DNA from: Pseudomonadota bacterium
GTDB taxonomy: Bacteria > Pseudomonadota > Gammaproteobacteria > Steroidobacterales > Steroidobacteraceae
NCBI GenBank assembly: GCA_018240525.1
Contig: JAFEFN010000014.1
Coordinates: forward strand, 482,487 to 546,486
Reading direction: 5' to 3'
DNA: 64,000 bases
Shown here: piece by piece, positions 15,661-24,653 of the stretch
Position numbering within the stretch: the stretch's first letter is position 1
Layout: each line of letters opens with the position of its first letter
The notes under the pieces: generated by a model
What the model was told of the DNA's origin: nothing
Databases searched by the model: none
What the model saw: the letters and a program-made list of their open reading frames with translations, nothing else
Position numbers and translations under genes: made by a program

Positions 15661-17514
15661 GTGAAAATCCGTCCCAAAGTAATCGCATGGATCGCCGCGA
15701 TTCTCGCCGTCGTCGGACTCGCCGAGGTCCTGGTGGTGCGGCAGATCGTCATGCCGAGCTTTTCGGAGCTGGAACGTGCCGACGCTCGCACCGCGATGCG
15801 GCGCATCCAGTACGCATTCGAGCTCACCCTCGATCGGCTTGAGGTACTGGCGATCGACTGGGGTAACTGGGCGCTCGTCTACCGCTTCATGAACGACCGC
15901 CAGGCCGCAGTCCTGGGAGCGGACATCACCGACTCGAATATCCGCGAGATCGATGTCAACCTCGTGCTCATCGTCGACCCCGACGGCCGGGTGGTCTACG
16001 CGCGCACGGTGGACCTCCCCGCGGAAAAGACTCTGGACCTGGCAGCGCTGCCGGCGCTGCCGCCCACCTTTCCGTGGCGGGCGGATCTGCGGGCCGGCCA
16101 TTCCATGAAGGGCCTGCTGCGCACGAACCTCGGGACGCTCATGCTCGCCGGCGGGCCGATACTCGACGGCGACGGCCATGGGCCACACCGCGGATCGATG
16201 ATCCTGGGCAGGCTCCTGAAGAGCATGGAGATCAGCCGGATCGCGGCCCAGGCACAGGCGACCCTCGCACTGCTGCCGGCGCCGCCGGCACGACGCCCGG
16301 ATCGGCTCAGCCAGGACGCGAAGGTCACGCACGTCGATCGTGATTTTGTCGACATCTTTGGCCGCCCGATCCTGACGCTACGGGTCGAGGTGCCACGGGC
16401 AATCACTGCCTACGGCAGGAATGCCGTCGCGTACGCCTCCGTCAGTCTCATCGCCGGAGCAATACTCGTCGTGGTGCTGCTGGTATGGATGATCAGCCGC
16501 GTGATACTCAATCCGCTCGCGATTGTTACTCACCATGCCGTCGTCGTCGGTGAAGACAAGGACCTGACGATCAGGCTCGGCCTGGATCGGCACGACGAAA
16601 TCGGCGTCCTGGCTCGCGAGTTCGATCGCATGGTGGAGCGCGTTGCCGAATCGCGCACGCAACTGGTCGACCAGTCCTTCGAGTCCGGGTTCTCCGAGCT
16701 GGCGAAGGAGATGCTGCACAATCTGGGTAACGCGATAACCCCTATCGGCGTGCGTGCCGGTGGGCTCGCGGCGCGCCTGCGGGATGCGCCGGGCGAGCTC
16801 GCCGTGGAGGCCGCCACGGAACTGCAGGAGGGCGTGCCTGATCAGCAGCGAAGAAGCGACCTGCAGGAGTTCCTGCGTCTCGCCTGCGCGCAGCTCGCGG
16901 AGAGCATCAGATCCGCGGAACATGACCTGACGGCGATCACCCAGCAAGTCAGCACCATCAACGCCATGCTGGCAGAGCACATGCGCTCGGCACGCAATGA
17001 ACACGTTATCGAGGTCGTGCGGCTCACGGAACTCGTCGCCCAGGCCACCGAGGTCGTGCCGGCTGCGCATCGCCAGCGCCTTGCGGTGCACGCGGACGAG
17101 AGCGTGCGCGGGGCGGGCGCGGTGCGACTGGCGCGGACGATAGTGCGCAGGGTGCTCCGGGAAATCATCATCCATGCGGCCGATGCGCTGCTGAACGCCG
17201 GACGGGACCACGGAGTCCTGCACGTCCGGGCAGAGGTTGTCCACGAGGCGGGGAATAGCCACCTGCACATCTGCTGCGAGGACGACGGCGTCGGCATAGC
17301 GGCGGAGAAGCTCGAGCGGCTGTTCGAGAAGGACCATTCCATGCCCACGCGGGAAGGCAGCCACGTCGCGGACCTGCACTGGTGCGCCAACGCCATCACG
17401 GCTCTGGGCGGGCGGATCTGGGCGCTGAGTGATGGGCCGGGACGCGGTGCCTCAGTGCACCTCGTGGTGCCACTCACCCGTGCGGAAGCCGCCGTATTCG
17501 CCGGAGCGGCTTGA
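15661..17514 (+). CDS. CHASE4-HAMP membrane sensor with a degenerate histidine-kinase-like ATPase domain
   Basis: 617 residues from a GTG start. A transmembrane helix lies near residues 7-25. A periplasmic CHASE4-type domain includes LAIDWGNWALVYRFMNDR (Asp66-Trp67). A second helix near residues 256-280 leads into a HAMP linker (LDRHDEIGVLAREFDRMVER). The dimerisation segment has His353 in EMLHNLGNAITPI, the His-Asn-x-Gly-Asn form. In the ATPase domain the DxGxG box is intact at 541-545. However, the N-box asparagine is replaced by His505 (EIIIHAADAL), and the glycine-rich lid before LHWCANAI reads GSHVADLH rather than GHGFGLH. No response regulator is adjacent. It may be a non-classical or inactive kinase, or a signalling scaffold. 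Confidence 0.82.
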   Translation: MKIRPKVIAWIAAILAVVGLAEVLVVRQIVMPSFSELERADARTAMRRIQYAFELTLDRLEVLAIDWGNWALVYRFMNDRQAAVLGADITDSNIREIDVNLVLIVDPDGRVVYARTVDLPAEKTLDLAALPALPPTFPWRADLRAGHSMKGLLRTNLGTLMLAGGPILDGDGHGPHRGSMILGRLLKSMEISRIAAQAQATLALLPAPPARRPDRLSQDAKVTHVDRDFVDIFGRPILTLRVEVPRAITAYGRNAVAYASVSLIAGAILVVVLLVWMISRVILNPLAIVTHHAVVVGEDKDLTIRLGLDRHDEIGVLAREFDRMVERVAESRTQLVDQSFESGFSELAKEMLHNLGNAITPIGVRAGGLAARLRDAPGELAVEAATELQEGVPDQQRRSDLQEFLRLACAQLAESIRSAEHDLTAITQQVSTINAMLAEHMRSARNEHVIEVVRLTELVAQATEVVPAAHRQRLAVHADESVRGAGAVRLARTIVRRVLREIIIHAADALLNAGRDHGVLHVRAEVVHEAGNSHLHICCEDDGVGIAAEKLERLFEKDHSMPTREGSHVADLHWCANAITALGGRIWALSDGPGRGASVHLVVPLTRAEAAVFAGAA

Positions 17515-17643
17515 GCCGCGCTGCCACCTCGGCGTCCCTCCCCGTCGCCCGGATCGTGACGGGTCGGCGTGCGGGAGCGCCTTCCGCGCCCGGCACCTCG
17601 CCCGCGACGGTACGATCCTGAGGCGAAAGCGAGCGGGCTGACT

Positions 17644-19059
17644 TTAGCCGGAGGGCGGCGCGGCGGGGTGGGCCTCGGACACCGGGGCCGCGCCCCGACC
17701 GGCCCTGAACACCACGTAGGCCAGCAGCACCACGCCTATGGATATGGCACTTGTCCAGATTTCGGCGCGGTGGGCCGGTTCCAGCGCCATCGAGATGAGC
17801 ACCGTCGCCATCCCGGCGATCGCCAGGTAACTCAGCCAGGGGAATGCCCACATGGGCAGCGTGGGCGGCGGCGCCCCGGCTCGTTCACGGGCGCGCCGGG
17901 TCACCACCTGCGATACGCCGATCATCAGGTAGATGATGGCGATGATCGCGCCGGATGCATTGACCAGGAACGCAAACACCACGCTGGGGGACAGAATCGC
18001 GGCCGCCACGCCGATCAGTCCTACCACGCTCGCCAGCAGAACCGCGCGCGCCGGCACGTGGCTGCGGTTGGTCCTGACCAGCCAGCGCGGGGCATCGCCG
18101 CGACTGGCCAGCACGAACAACACGCGCGAGGCGATGTAGAAGGAGGAATTCAGGCACGACAGCACCGCGGTGAGGATCACCGCCGCCATGAACTCGCTGG
18201 CGTAGGGGAAGTGGATCCCGTCCAGGGCGAGCGTGAACGGCGACTGGCCGGACACCACCTGCGTCCAGGGCACGGTGGCGACGATCACGAAGATCGAGCC
18301 GACGTAGAACAGCAGGATGCGGGTGATGATGCTGGAGGTCATGCGGGCGACCGCCTTCGCCGGTTCCGGCGACTCCGCCGCGGCGATCGTGACCACCTCG
18401 GCCCCCATCATGGACCAGATGACGGTCGTGACGGCCGCCAGCACCGCGAACGGCCCGCGGGGCGCAAAGCCGCCGTAGGCAACCAGGGTCGAGAACGTGT
18501 TGCCCGTGGCCGAGCGATAGCCGAAGGCGTGTGCGCCCACCACCACGATGAACGACAGGATCGCCGCCACCTTGATCGAGGAGAACCAGAACTCGAACTC
18601 GCCGTAGGCGCGGGCCGACATGAGGTTCACGCAGGTCATGGCCACCATCAGGACGACGCCGATCTCCCACATCGGCATGGGCAGCCAGCGCTGGATGATG
18701 CCTGCCCCGGCGATCGCCTCGACCGGTATGACGACCACCCAGAAGTACCAGTACAGCCAGCCGACCGAAAACCCGGCCCAGTTGCCCAGCGCGGCGCGCG
18801 TGAACTCGGTGAACGAGCGCACCTGCGGCATGTCGACCGCCATCTCCCCGAGCATGCGCATGACCAGGAGGACCAGAAGGCCGGTGATCGCGTAGCTGAT
18901 GATGATGGCGGGGCCTGCCGCCGCGATGGCGACGCTGCTGCCGACGAACAGGCCTGCCCCGATGATGCCCCCGATGGTGATCATCGCGACGTGTCGCGGC
19001 CGCAGGGAGCGGCTGAGGGAGTTCTCTTCCGCCGGGGCGGCGGGGCGCGTGTCTGGCAT
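17644..19059 (-). CDS. Amino acid permease, APC superfamily (GABA/proline-permease-like)
   Basis: 471 residues with about 12 membrane helices. The opening SLRPRHVAMITIGGIIGAGLFVGSS is the conserved first helix of the AAT family, in which the IGAGLF unwound stretch binds the amino acid backbone. The second helix (LGEMAVDMPQVRSFTEF) and the LSCLNSSFYIASRVLFVLA segment support the AAT/GabP group. It imports an amino acid with protons. It converges on the sensor gene and diverges from the SPFH gene, so it is probably a single-gene transcript. The specific amino acid cannot be assigned. Confidence 0.9.
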   Translation of the reverse strand: MPDTRPAAPAEENSLSRSLRPRHVAMITIGGIIGAGLFVGSSVAIAAAGPAIIISYAITGLLVLLVMRMLGEMAVDMPQVRSFTEFTRAALGNWAGFSVGWLYWYFWVVVIPVEAIAGAGIIQRWLPMPMWEIGVVLMVAMTCVNLMSARAYGEFEFWFSSIKVAAILSFIVVVGAHAFGYRSATGNTFSTLVAYGGFAPRGPFAVLAAVTTVIWSMMGAEVVTIAAAESPEPAKAVARMTSSIITRILLFYVGSIFVIVATVPWTQVVSGQSPFTLALDGIHFPYASEFMAAVILTAVLSCLNSSFYIASRVLFVLASRGDAPRWLVRTNRSHVPARAVLLASVVGLIGVAAAILSPSVVFAFLVNASGAIIAIIYLMIGVSQVVTRRARERAGAPPPTLPMWAFPWLSYLAIAGMATVLISMALEPAHRAEIWTSAISIGVVLLAYVVFRAGRGAAPVSEAHPAAPPSG

Positions 19060-19209
19060 CGCCCCGTACTATACCGAGTTCGACCGCGACAGCCAGTCCC
19101 GGCCCCGGCGCGCCGCGCCACCGCATGCCACATTTGCCCCACCGCACGGCCATCTTGGCGCGCAAGACTCGTTCCTCGAGCCCGCCAGCTCGCGCCAGGA
19201 GTGCCGAAT

Positions 19210-20475
19210 ATGTCCCCTCGTCTCGATGGCCTCGCTGCCTTCATCCGCACGACCTTGGTCGACCCGTTGCGCCGCCTGCTCGCACGTCTCACGGCCGCCG
19301 CAGGCGCGATCCCGGGGAGGCTCCCGCGCCGGCGCTGGGTCCTGGCCGGCATCCTGGGAGTGCTTGCCTACGGGCTGTACGCCCATCCGCCCTTGGCCAC
19401 GGTTCGGCCGAGCGAGCTCATCGTGCGCACGAACGTGATCGACGGCGCCGCGCAGGCCTTCACCCGGGGGACCGTGCTGGCGCTTCCCGGCATCCACCAG
19501 CTGCGCCGCTACTCGACGCGCGACCAGGTCTTCCGGCCGGCGGACAGCGACAGCGCCGCCGGCAAGGCCCCCTTCCAGTCCAACGAGGGGCTTTCCATCG
19601 GGGTCGACCTGGCCGTGCGGTGGGCCATCGACCGCGAGCGCGTGGCCCAGACCGCGACGGAGTTTCCCGAAGACCTCAATGCCGACCTGGTGCGCCCGGC
19701 GGTACAGGGTGTGGCCTATCCCCTGTTCGCCCGCCACACCGTGCGCGAGATCTTTTCGAGCCAGCGGACGCAGATCCAGGCAGAGCTCGCGGCGGAACTT
19801 GCGCCGAAGCTCGCGGCGCTGGGGCTGCGGCTGCGTAGCATCGAGATGGGCAAGGTGGACCTGCCGCAGGACTATCGCGTGGGAATGGAAAAGCTCCTGG
19901 CCGAGGAGCTCGAGACCGAGAAGATCCGCTACAACCTGGAACTGAAGCAGGCGGCGGTGAAGGAGAATGAGCTGCAGGGCGAGGCGGACAAGGTCCGACA
20001 GCAGAAGGCGGCCGAGGCGGCGGCCGAGCAGCAGGTGATCGCGGCCCGGGCCCAGGAGGAGACGATGAAGCACATCCTCCCCTTCAAGCAGAAGCAGATC
20101 GAACAGCGCCAGCTGGAGGCCGAGGCGGAGAAGGTCTCCCGCATCCGCACGGCCGAGGGAGCAGCCGAGGCGCGTCGCATCGAGGCGCGCGGCGAAGCGG
20201 ACTCCCGCCAGCGGCTCGCCGAGGCGGAGGCCTACCGCCTCGAGCTCGTCGGCAAGGCCTCCGCGGGCCAGATGCAACGCGAGGGGGTGCTGCTCGGGCA
20301 ATACCCGCTGCTCATCCAGAAGACGCTGGCCGACAAGCTCTCCGACAAGGTGCAGGTGATCATCGCACCGACACCCGCGGCCGGACAGTTCATCGGCTCC
20401 AACCTCATCGGCACCCGGCCCGCGCAACCGGCGGGCCGCCTGGGAAAGGCCGCCGACCCGGAGGACGGCCCGTGA
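19210..20475 (+). CDS. SPFH/Band-7 (prohibitin-like) membrane protein
   Basis: 421 residues from the ATG at 19210, which has AGGAG at good spacing; the long open frame upstream is only the antisense of the permease. One transmembrane helix lies near residues 40-58 (RRRWVLAGILGVLAYGLYAH). An SPFH domain follows (VIDGAAQAFTRGTVLALPGIHQLRRY, FQSNEGLSIGVDLAVRW, RPAVQGVAYPLFARHTVREI). Then comes a long alanine- and glutamate-rich coiled coil (about residues 220-370). SPFH proteins form membrane-bound ring or cage assemblies. The stop overlaps the start of the next gene by four bases, tying the two functionally. Confidence 0.88.
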   Translation: MSPRLDGLAAFIRTTLVDPLRRLLARLTAAAGAIPGRLPRRRWVLAGILGVLAYGLYAHPPLATVRPSELIVRTNVIDGAAQAFTRGTVLALPGIHQLRRYSTRDQVFRPADSDSAAGKAPFQSNEGLSIGVDLAVRWAIDRERVAQTATEFPEDLNADLVRPAVQGVAYPLFARHTVREIFSSQRTQIQAELAAELAPKLAALGLRLRSIEMGKVDLPQDYRVGMEKLLAEELETEKIRYNLELKQAAVKENELQGEADKVRQQKAAEAAAEQQVIAARAQEETMKHILPFKQKQIEQRQLEAEAEKVSRIRTAEGAAEARRIEARGEADSRQRLAEAEAYRLELVGKASAGQMQREGVLLGQYPLLIQKTLADKLSDKVQVIIAPTPAAGQFIGSNLIGTRPAQPAGRLGKAADPEDGP

Positions 20476-21872
20476 TGCTCGTCGTCGCCGCGGCCCTGGC
20501 CATCGTGGTCCAGGACCGCACGGCGCTGCGGGCTGCGCCGCAATCCAGTGCCCCGGAACTGACGCGGCTCTACCAGGGCGAGCTGCTCGAGATCCGGGGC
20601 GAGAGCGCCGACTACCTGAAGGTGTACGACTACCACCTGGAGCGCGGCGGCTACCTCAGGCACGAGGCGGCGCGCCCGCTGTCCCTTGCGAGCACCGAGG
20701 CTCCGCAGCTTCTGGCGGTCCTGCGCTTCCTGCGCGACCTGCCGGGGTCCGAGACCCTCGGGATCAGCTACGGCGCCGCCTACCTGAAGGCGGCGCCGGC
20801 GGGCGCGCTCGGTGCCGAACCCCTCGATGCGATCGCGCGCATGGCCGAGCGCCTCGCCGATCAGGCTTCGGGCGCCGGCCCGCAGGTCGGCAGCGCCACC
20901 GCGCGATTGGAGGTCGTGGAGCAGTTCGGGATCCACACGCGCAGCTTTGAAAGGAATCGCCGTCTCCAGGTGTGCTACGACGGCGAACTGTACCGCCGGG
21001 TGCTCGCCAGCCCGGAGGCGTCCGCCGAGGAGCGGGCACGGGCTGCCCTGGGGCTGACGCGACGTGACTGTGTGGACCCGGACCTCGGTCCTCTCATCCA
21101 GGCGCAGGCCGACACTGCCAGCGCCGCCCTGCTCGAGGACATCGCGGACAGGGAGCTGAGTGCGCTGACCCGCAGCCGCGTGCAGCTGCGACGCGCGAGT
21201 GTCTGGTCCGCGGTCGCCTACGCGCAGGCGCGCGCCGGCGCATCCGCATCTCAGGCCGCCGCGCATGCGCTGGATGCCCTGCAGGCGGTGCGGATGGGCG
21301 ATCTGGGCAGCGACCGGCGCGGCGAGTACATGGACGCGCTGCTGCGGACGGCCGCCATTCAGTGGGCCGCGGCGCCGGTGACCTCCCAGGCCGGACCGCT
21401 GCTCCTCACGACCCAGCCAGGCACGGCAGGCCAGACGTGCGTCGCGCTGGCGATGCGGGCGGTGCCTGAGGTGCCACTCGCCCGGCGGTGCACCTACGGA
21501 CTCGTATGGACCGCATCCGCGCGCACGATCGCACACGGCCAGGCAATGGTGGTGGCCGTACAGCCGCTGCCGTGCTGGCGCGAACTGTGGGTGCTGCACA
21601 GGACGGGCGGCACGTGGACGATCGATACACTCTTCCCCGGCGTCGAGGCTCCCGAGATGGGCTACGTGGACTTCGCAGGCTTCAACCCGGCAACCGGGCG
21701 TCTGCTGATCGTGCGCGAGGCGCGCGAGCACGGGGTGTACCGCCGCCGCTTCGAAGTGCTGGTGCTGGACGGGCTTACGCCCATCCGGCAAGCCAGCACA
21801 CCGGAGCTGCTCCTCGACTTCCGCGCCGCACAGGATGCCCAATGGCTTCGCAACACGCTCGCCCTGCATTGA
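20472..21872 (+). CDS. Unknown SH3-like-domain protein, partner of the SPFH gene
   Basis: 466 residues; GTG at 20472 or ATG at 20475, both overlapping the SPFH stop. The first 15 residues are hydrophobic (MMLVVAAALAIVV), too short for a standard cleaved signal. Residues about 13-75 look like a bacterial SH3 fold (TALRAAPQSSAPELTRLYQG, then YLKVYDY and GGYLRHEAARPL). The middle is helical and rich in Ala, Arg and Glu. The last 150 residues are beta-rich and contain several cysteines (GQTCVALAM, RRCTYGLVW, LPCWRELWV), suggesting an extracytoplasmic domain. I do not recognise the full-length family. Coupling to the SPFH gene suggests a shared envelope complex. Confidence 0.75.
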   Translation: MMLVVAAALAIVVQDRTALRAAPQSSAPELTRLYQGELLEIRGESADYLKVYDYHLERGGYLRHEAARPLSLASTEAPQLLAVLRFLRDLPGSETLGISYGAAYLKAAPAGALGAEPLDAIARMAERLADQASGAGPQVGSATARLEVVEQFGIHTRSFERNRRLQVCYDGELYRRVLASPEASAEERARAALGLTRRDCVDPDLGPLIQAQADTASAALLEDIADRELSALTRSRVQLRRASVWSAVAYAQARAGASASQAAAHALDALQAVRMGDLGSDRRGEYMDALLRTAAIQWAAAPVTSQAGPLLLTTQPGTAGQTCVALAMRAVPEVPLARRCTYGLVWTASARTIAHGQAMVVAVQPLPCWRELWVLHRTGGTWTIDTLFPGVEAPEMGYVDFAGFNPATGRLLIVREAREHGVYRRRFEVLVLDGLTPIRQASTPELLLDFRAAQDAQWLRNTLALH

Positions 21873-21890
21873 TGCGCGAGCTTTCCCGGC

Positions 21891-21923
21891 GGTGCGCGCC
21901 GGGGCACTGCCCCGGAGCGCACC
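21891..21923. terminator. Strong hairpin between convergent genes, likely bidirectional terminator
   Basis: A 15-base stem with one mismatch (GGTGCGCGCCGGGGC against GCCCCGGAGCGCACC) and a three-base loop. It lies in the 90-base gap between the convergent unknown gene and the YdhR-like gene. There is no clear T tract on either side, so it may act as a boundary hairpin rather than a classical intrinsic terminator. Confidence 0.6.
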
Positions 21924-21962
21924 GTCTGCGGGACGGGCAGTTGCGGGGCGGCCACTGCAGCT

Positions 21963-22334
21963 TCAAGGCCCGCAGGCGACGTCGGGGCCTGGGGCCTTTC
22001 GCGAGGCATCGGAAGCGTCGACCCAGGCGGCGAGCTCCGCGTATTCGATCGCGGGCGGCGCGCCATAGAGCGCGGCGATGTGGGCGCAGGTGTCCGGTGT
22101 AAAGAAGGCCCGCGCCGCCTCCATGCCGTCCCAGACATAGACATTCCGTGCTTCGCGCAGCTCCGGCAGCACCGTGAATGCCTTCGAGACAAGTCCAGGC
22201 ATGCCTGCGAACCTCGCTCTCGAGTCCGCGGCCAGCCGATGAACCCGCGGCGCGCTGAACTCCCCTCCGTACCGGAACGTCACGAACACCGCGACCCTGC
22301 GTGCTTCCCCCGGCGCGTACGCCCCCGCGCTCAA
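21963..22334 (-). CDS. YdhR/ABM-fold small protein (putative monooxygenase-like)
   Basis: 123 residues, single-domain. The pattern VAVFVTFRYGGEF, RFAGMPGLVSKAFTVLPE, NVYVWDGMEAARAFF fits the ferredoxin-like dimeric alpha/beta barrel fold of YdhR and other antibiotic-biosynthesis-monooxygenase-type proteins. Its start overlaps the stop of the upstream methyltransferase gene (ATGA), so the two are co-translated. The fold is used by enzymes and binding proteins alike, so activity is uncertain. Together with the methyltransferase it could modify a small aromatic or polyketide-like molecule; that is inference. Confidence 0.72.
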   Translation of the reverse strand: MSAGAYAPGEARRVAVFVTFRYGGEFSAPRVHRLAADSRARFAGMPGLVSKAFTVLPELREARNVYVWDGMEAARAFFTPDTCAHIAALYGAPPAIEYAELAAWVDASDASRKAPGPDVACGP

Positions 22335-23401
22335 GGAAGCACCTCCAGCACCAGGTTGACCGGCGTCCGGGTGGCGCGCCTCAGGTCGCTGAATCCTGCC
22401 TGCCGCGCCAGGCCACGCAGTCTCGCCTCCCCGGCCTGGGCACCCAGGCCCAGGCCCACTTCCTGGGACAGCGAGTGCGGCGTGCAGGCCATCGCCGAGG
22501 CGGCATAGAACAACCGTCCCACGGGATTCAGGTTTTCCTCGACCGCGTTGCCGGCGTAGGGCTCGACGAGCATGACCCGGCCGTCGGGCTTGAGCACGGC
22601 GCGCGCATGCGCCAGGGCGCCCAGGGGGTCGCCGAGGTCATGCAGGCAGTCCATGAAGCACACGAGATCGAAGGTCCCTCCACCGAAGTCCTTGGCCGTC
22701 GCGACTTCGAAGCGCACGTTGTCGATGCCCGCCTCGCGTGCCCTCTGCGCGGCGGTTGCGATGGAATCCGCGTGATAGTCGAAGCCGATGAACTGCGAGG
22801 CGGGGAACGCGCGCGCCATGATGATCGTGGAGGCACCGTGGCCGCAGCCGACATCGGCCACTTGGGCGCCCGCGCGCAGCCGTTCGACGACGCCCCCCAG
22901 CGCGGGCAGCCAGTCGGTGACCAGGTGCGCCCGGTATCCGGTCCTGAAGAACATCTCGGTGCCGCAGAAAAGCCGTTCGTTGTGCTCGTGCCAGCCAAAC
23001 CCCCTGCCCGAACGGAACGTCTCGATGATGTGCTCCTCGTCGAGCCAGAACGAGGCGGCCACCTCGAAGGCGGGCGCCATGTAGACCGGGCTGTCCTCGA
23101 TGGCGAGCACCAGGGCCTGCGCGGCGGGCAGGGTGTAGCGCCCCCCGGTGGGCTCGTAGTGCACGTACCCTCCCGCGGCCTGGTTGTTCAGCCATTCGCG
23201 GACGTAGCGCTCGCGCACACCGGTTGCCTGCGCAAGTTCCTCGGATGTGCAGGCGCCGATCCGCGCCAACGCCTCGTAGAGCCCCAGGCGGCGACCCACG
23301 TTCACGAGCACGCCGGAGAAAGCGGCGCCGAGATCTGCAATCGTCCGCCCGACGGCCGCCTCGATGTCCGCGGGAGCAGCTGGTGGGTTCACTTGAGTCA
23401 T
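22331..23401 (-). CDS. SAM-dependent methyltransferase with N-terminal winged helix
   Basis: 356 residues. The first about 95 residues form a winged-helix dimerisation-like domain (VNVGRRLGLYEALARIGACTSEELAQATG, then YVREWLNNQAAGGYV). The catalytic Rossmann fold has motif I VADVGCGHGASTI, the acidic end of strand 2 in IGFDYH, and FDLVCFMDCLHDLGDP as motif IV. A post-motif reads PDGRVMLVEPYA. The arrangement matches a broad family of bacterial O/C-methyltransferases for small molecules. It overlaps a YdhR-like gene downstream and diverges from an AraC-family regulator, which may control the pair. Confidence 0.85.
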   Translation of the reverse strand: MTQVNPPAAPADIEAAVGRTIADLGAAFSGVLVNVGRRLGLYEALARIGACTSEELAQATGVRERYVREWLNNQAAGGYVHYEPTGGRYTLPAAQALVLAIEDSPVYMAPAFEVAASFWLDEEHIIETFRSGRGFGWHEHNERLFCGTEMFFRTGYRAHLVTDWLPALGGVVERLRAGAQVADVGCGHGASTIIMARAFPASQFIGFDYHADSIATAAQRAREAGIDNVRFEVATAKDFGGGTFDLVCFMDCLHDLGDPLGALAHARAVLKPDGRVMLVEPYAGNAVEENLNPVGRLFYAASAMACTPHSLSQEVGLGLGAQAGEARLRGLARQAGFSDLRRATRTPVNLVLEVLP

Positions 23402-23517
23402 GTGCAGGGCATCCTCGTCTGTGCGGTCGGCGACAGGCCACCGTTCGGGCGGTATGATGCTTTCCGGTCGCCGCTCCGTCGCGAGCGGGGACGCCAGCTC
23501 CTTGGGAAATCACGCCA

Positions 23518-24612
23518 ATGCCCGGGATTCGCGCTGCCGCGCTGCCGGCGGTGCCGACGATCAATCTCGCAAGCCTGGTGTCCGGCCTGGACGACTACCT
23601 GCGCGCCCGCGGCGCCGACCCTGCCGCGATCCTGGGTGGCGCCGGGCTCGCAGCCGGAGATCTCACGGACCCGGAGCGGCGCGTGCCGCTGATTTCCTTC
23701 CTGAGGCTGCTCGAGATCTGCGCTGACGAGCTCAGCGACCCGCACTTCGGGCTGAGGTTCGGCGTTCAGTACGATCCGCGCCACGCCGGCGTGGTCGGCA
23801 ACATGGCGCTCGCCTCGCGCACCGTGCAGGGCGCCCTGCACACGATCGCCCGCTACCTTCCGACGATGGTGGACTCGGCGGTCTACCGTCTGGAAATCGC
23901 GCGGGGCATGGCGCTCTCGTATTCCTACTACGTCGATCCCTTGATGATGGCGTACCAGCAGAAGAACGACTGGGGCGTGGCGTTCGTCTGCAACGTGATC
24001 CGCCACGGCCTCGGGGAGCCGGACTGGGCGCCTGCGGAAATCCTGCTGCCACAGCTGGCAACCGAGAGCGCGGCGGCACGCCGCGAACGCTTCAGCCTGC
24101 TGCGCGCCCCGGTCCGCACGGGCCACGCGTGGGCCGGCATCCGCTTTGACGCCGCGGTGCTCGACCGCCCGATGAAGACCGCCAATGCCACGCTCGAGCG
24201 GCTGATGCGGCACTACGGCGACCTGCAGCTGGCCGGCCTCGAGGCGCCGGCCGACGAGCTCGCACGCCTGCGGCGCAGCGTCGCTCAGCTCGTCGTCGAG
24301 GGCGACAGCAGCGCCCTGCGGCTGGCGGAGCGCCTCGGTTGGTCGGTGCGGACACTGCAACGGCGCCTGGCGGCCCAGGGACTGAGCTACTCGGATCTGC
24401 TGGGAGAGGTGCGCAAGAGCCTGGCGCTGAACCTGCTCGAGAACCCGCGGCTGGGCCTCGCGCAGATCGCTTACTGCCTCGGATACTCCGAGGTGAGCAC
24501 CTTCAGCCATGCCTTCCGCCGCTGGACGGGAAAGCCGCCGCGCGAATACCGCAGCGCCCGTCAGGCTTCCGCCCGACCGGAGGCACCGGCGGCGAGCGAC
24601 CGGCGCGCGTAG
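23518..24612 (+). CDS. AraC-family transcriptional regulator (OruR/arabinose-binding-N type)
   Basis: 364 residues. The N-terminal two-thirds (INLASLVSGLDDYLRARGAD, then PHFGLRFGVQYDPRHAGVVG) match the ligand-binding domain common to OruR/ArgR-type AraC regulators. The C-terminal 100 residues hold two helix-turn-helices: SALRLAERLGWSVRTLQRRL, and LAQIAYCLGYSEVSTFSHAF with the family ending FRRWTGKPPREYR. It is divergent from the methyltransferase/YdhR pair with a 116-base gap, so it probably activates that operon. RNase T2 follows downstream on the same strand with only 41 bases between and could share a transcript. Confidence 0.92.
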   Translation: MPGIRAAALPAVPTINLASLVSGLDDYLRARGADPAAILGGAGLAAGDLTDPERRVPLISFLRLLEICADELSDPHFGLRFGVQYDPRHAGVVGNMALASRTVQGALHTIARYLPTMVDSAVYRLEIARGMALSYSYYVDPLMMAYQQKNDWGVAFVCNVIRHGLGEPDWAPAEILLPQLATESAAARRERFSLLRAPVRTGHAWAGIRFDAAVLDRPMKTANATLERLMRHYGDLQLAGLEAPADELARLRRSVAQLVVEGDSSALRLAERLGWSVRTLQRRLAAQGLSYSDLLGEVRKSLALNLLENPRLGLAQIAYCLGYSEVSTFSHAFRRWTGKPPREYRSARQASARPEAPAASDRRA

Positions 24613-24653
24613 CTCGCGCTACCCTTTGCCCCCCCGAAGCTTGAGGCGCTGCC

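Noticed and set aside
17569..19209. Upstream part of a 968-residue plus-strand frame
   Set aside because: This stretch is antisense to the amino acid permease; only the part from 19210 encodes the SPFH protein, which has its own ribosome binding site and family start.
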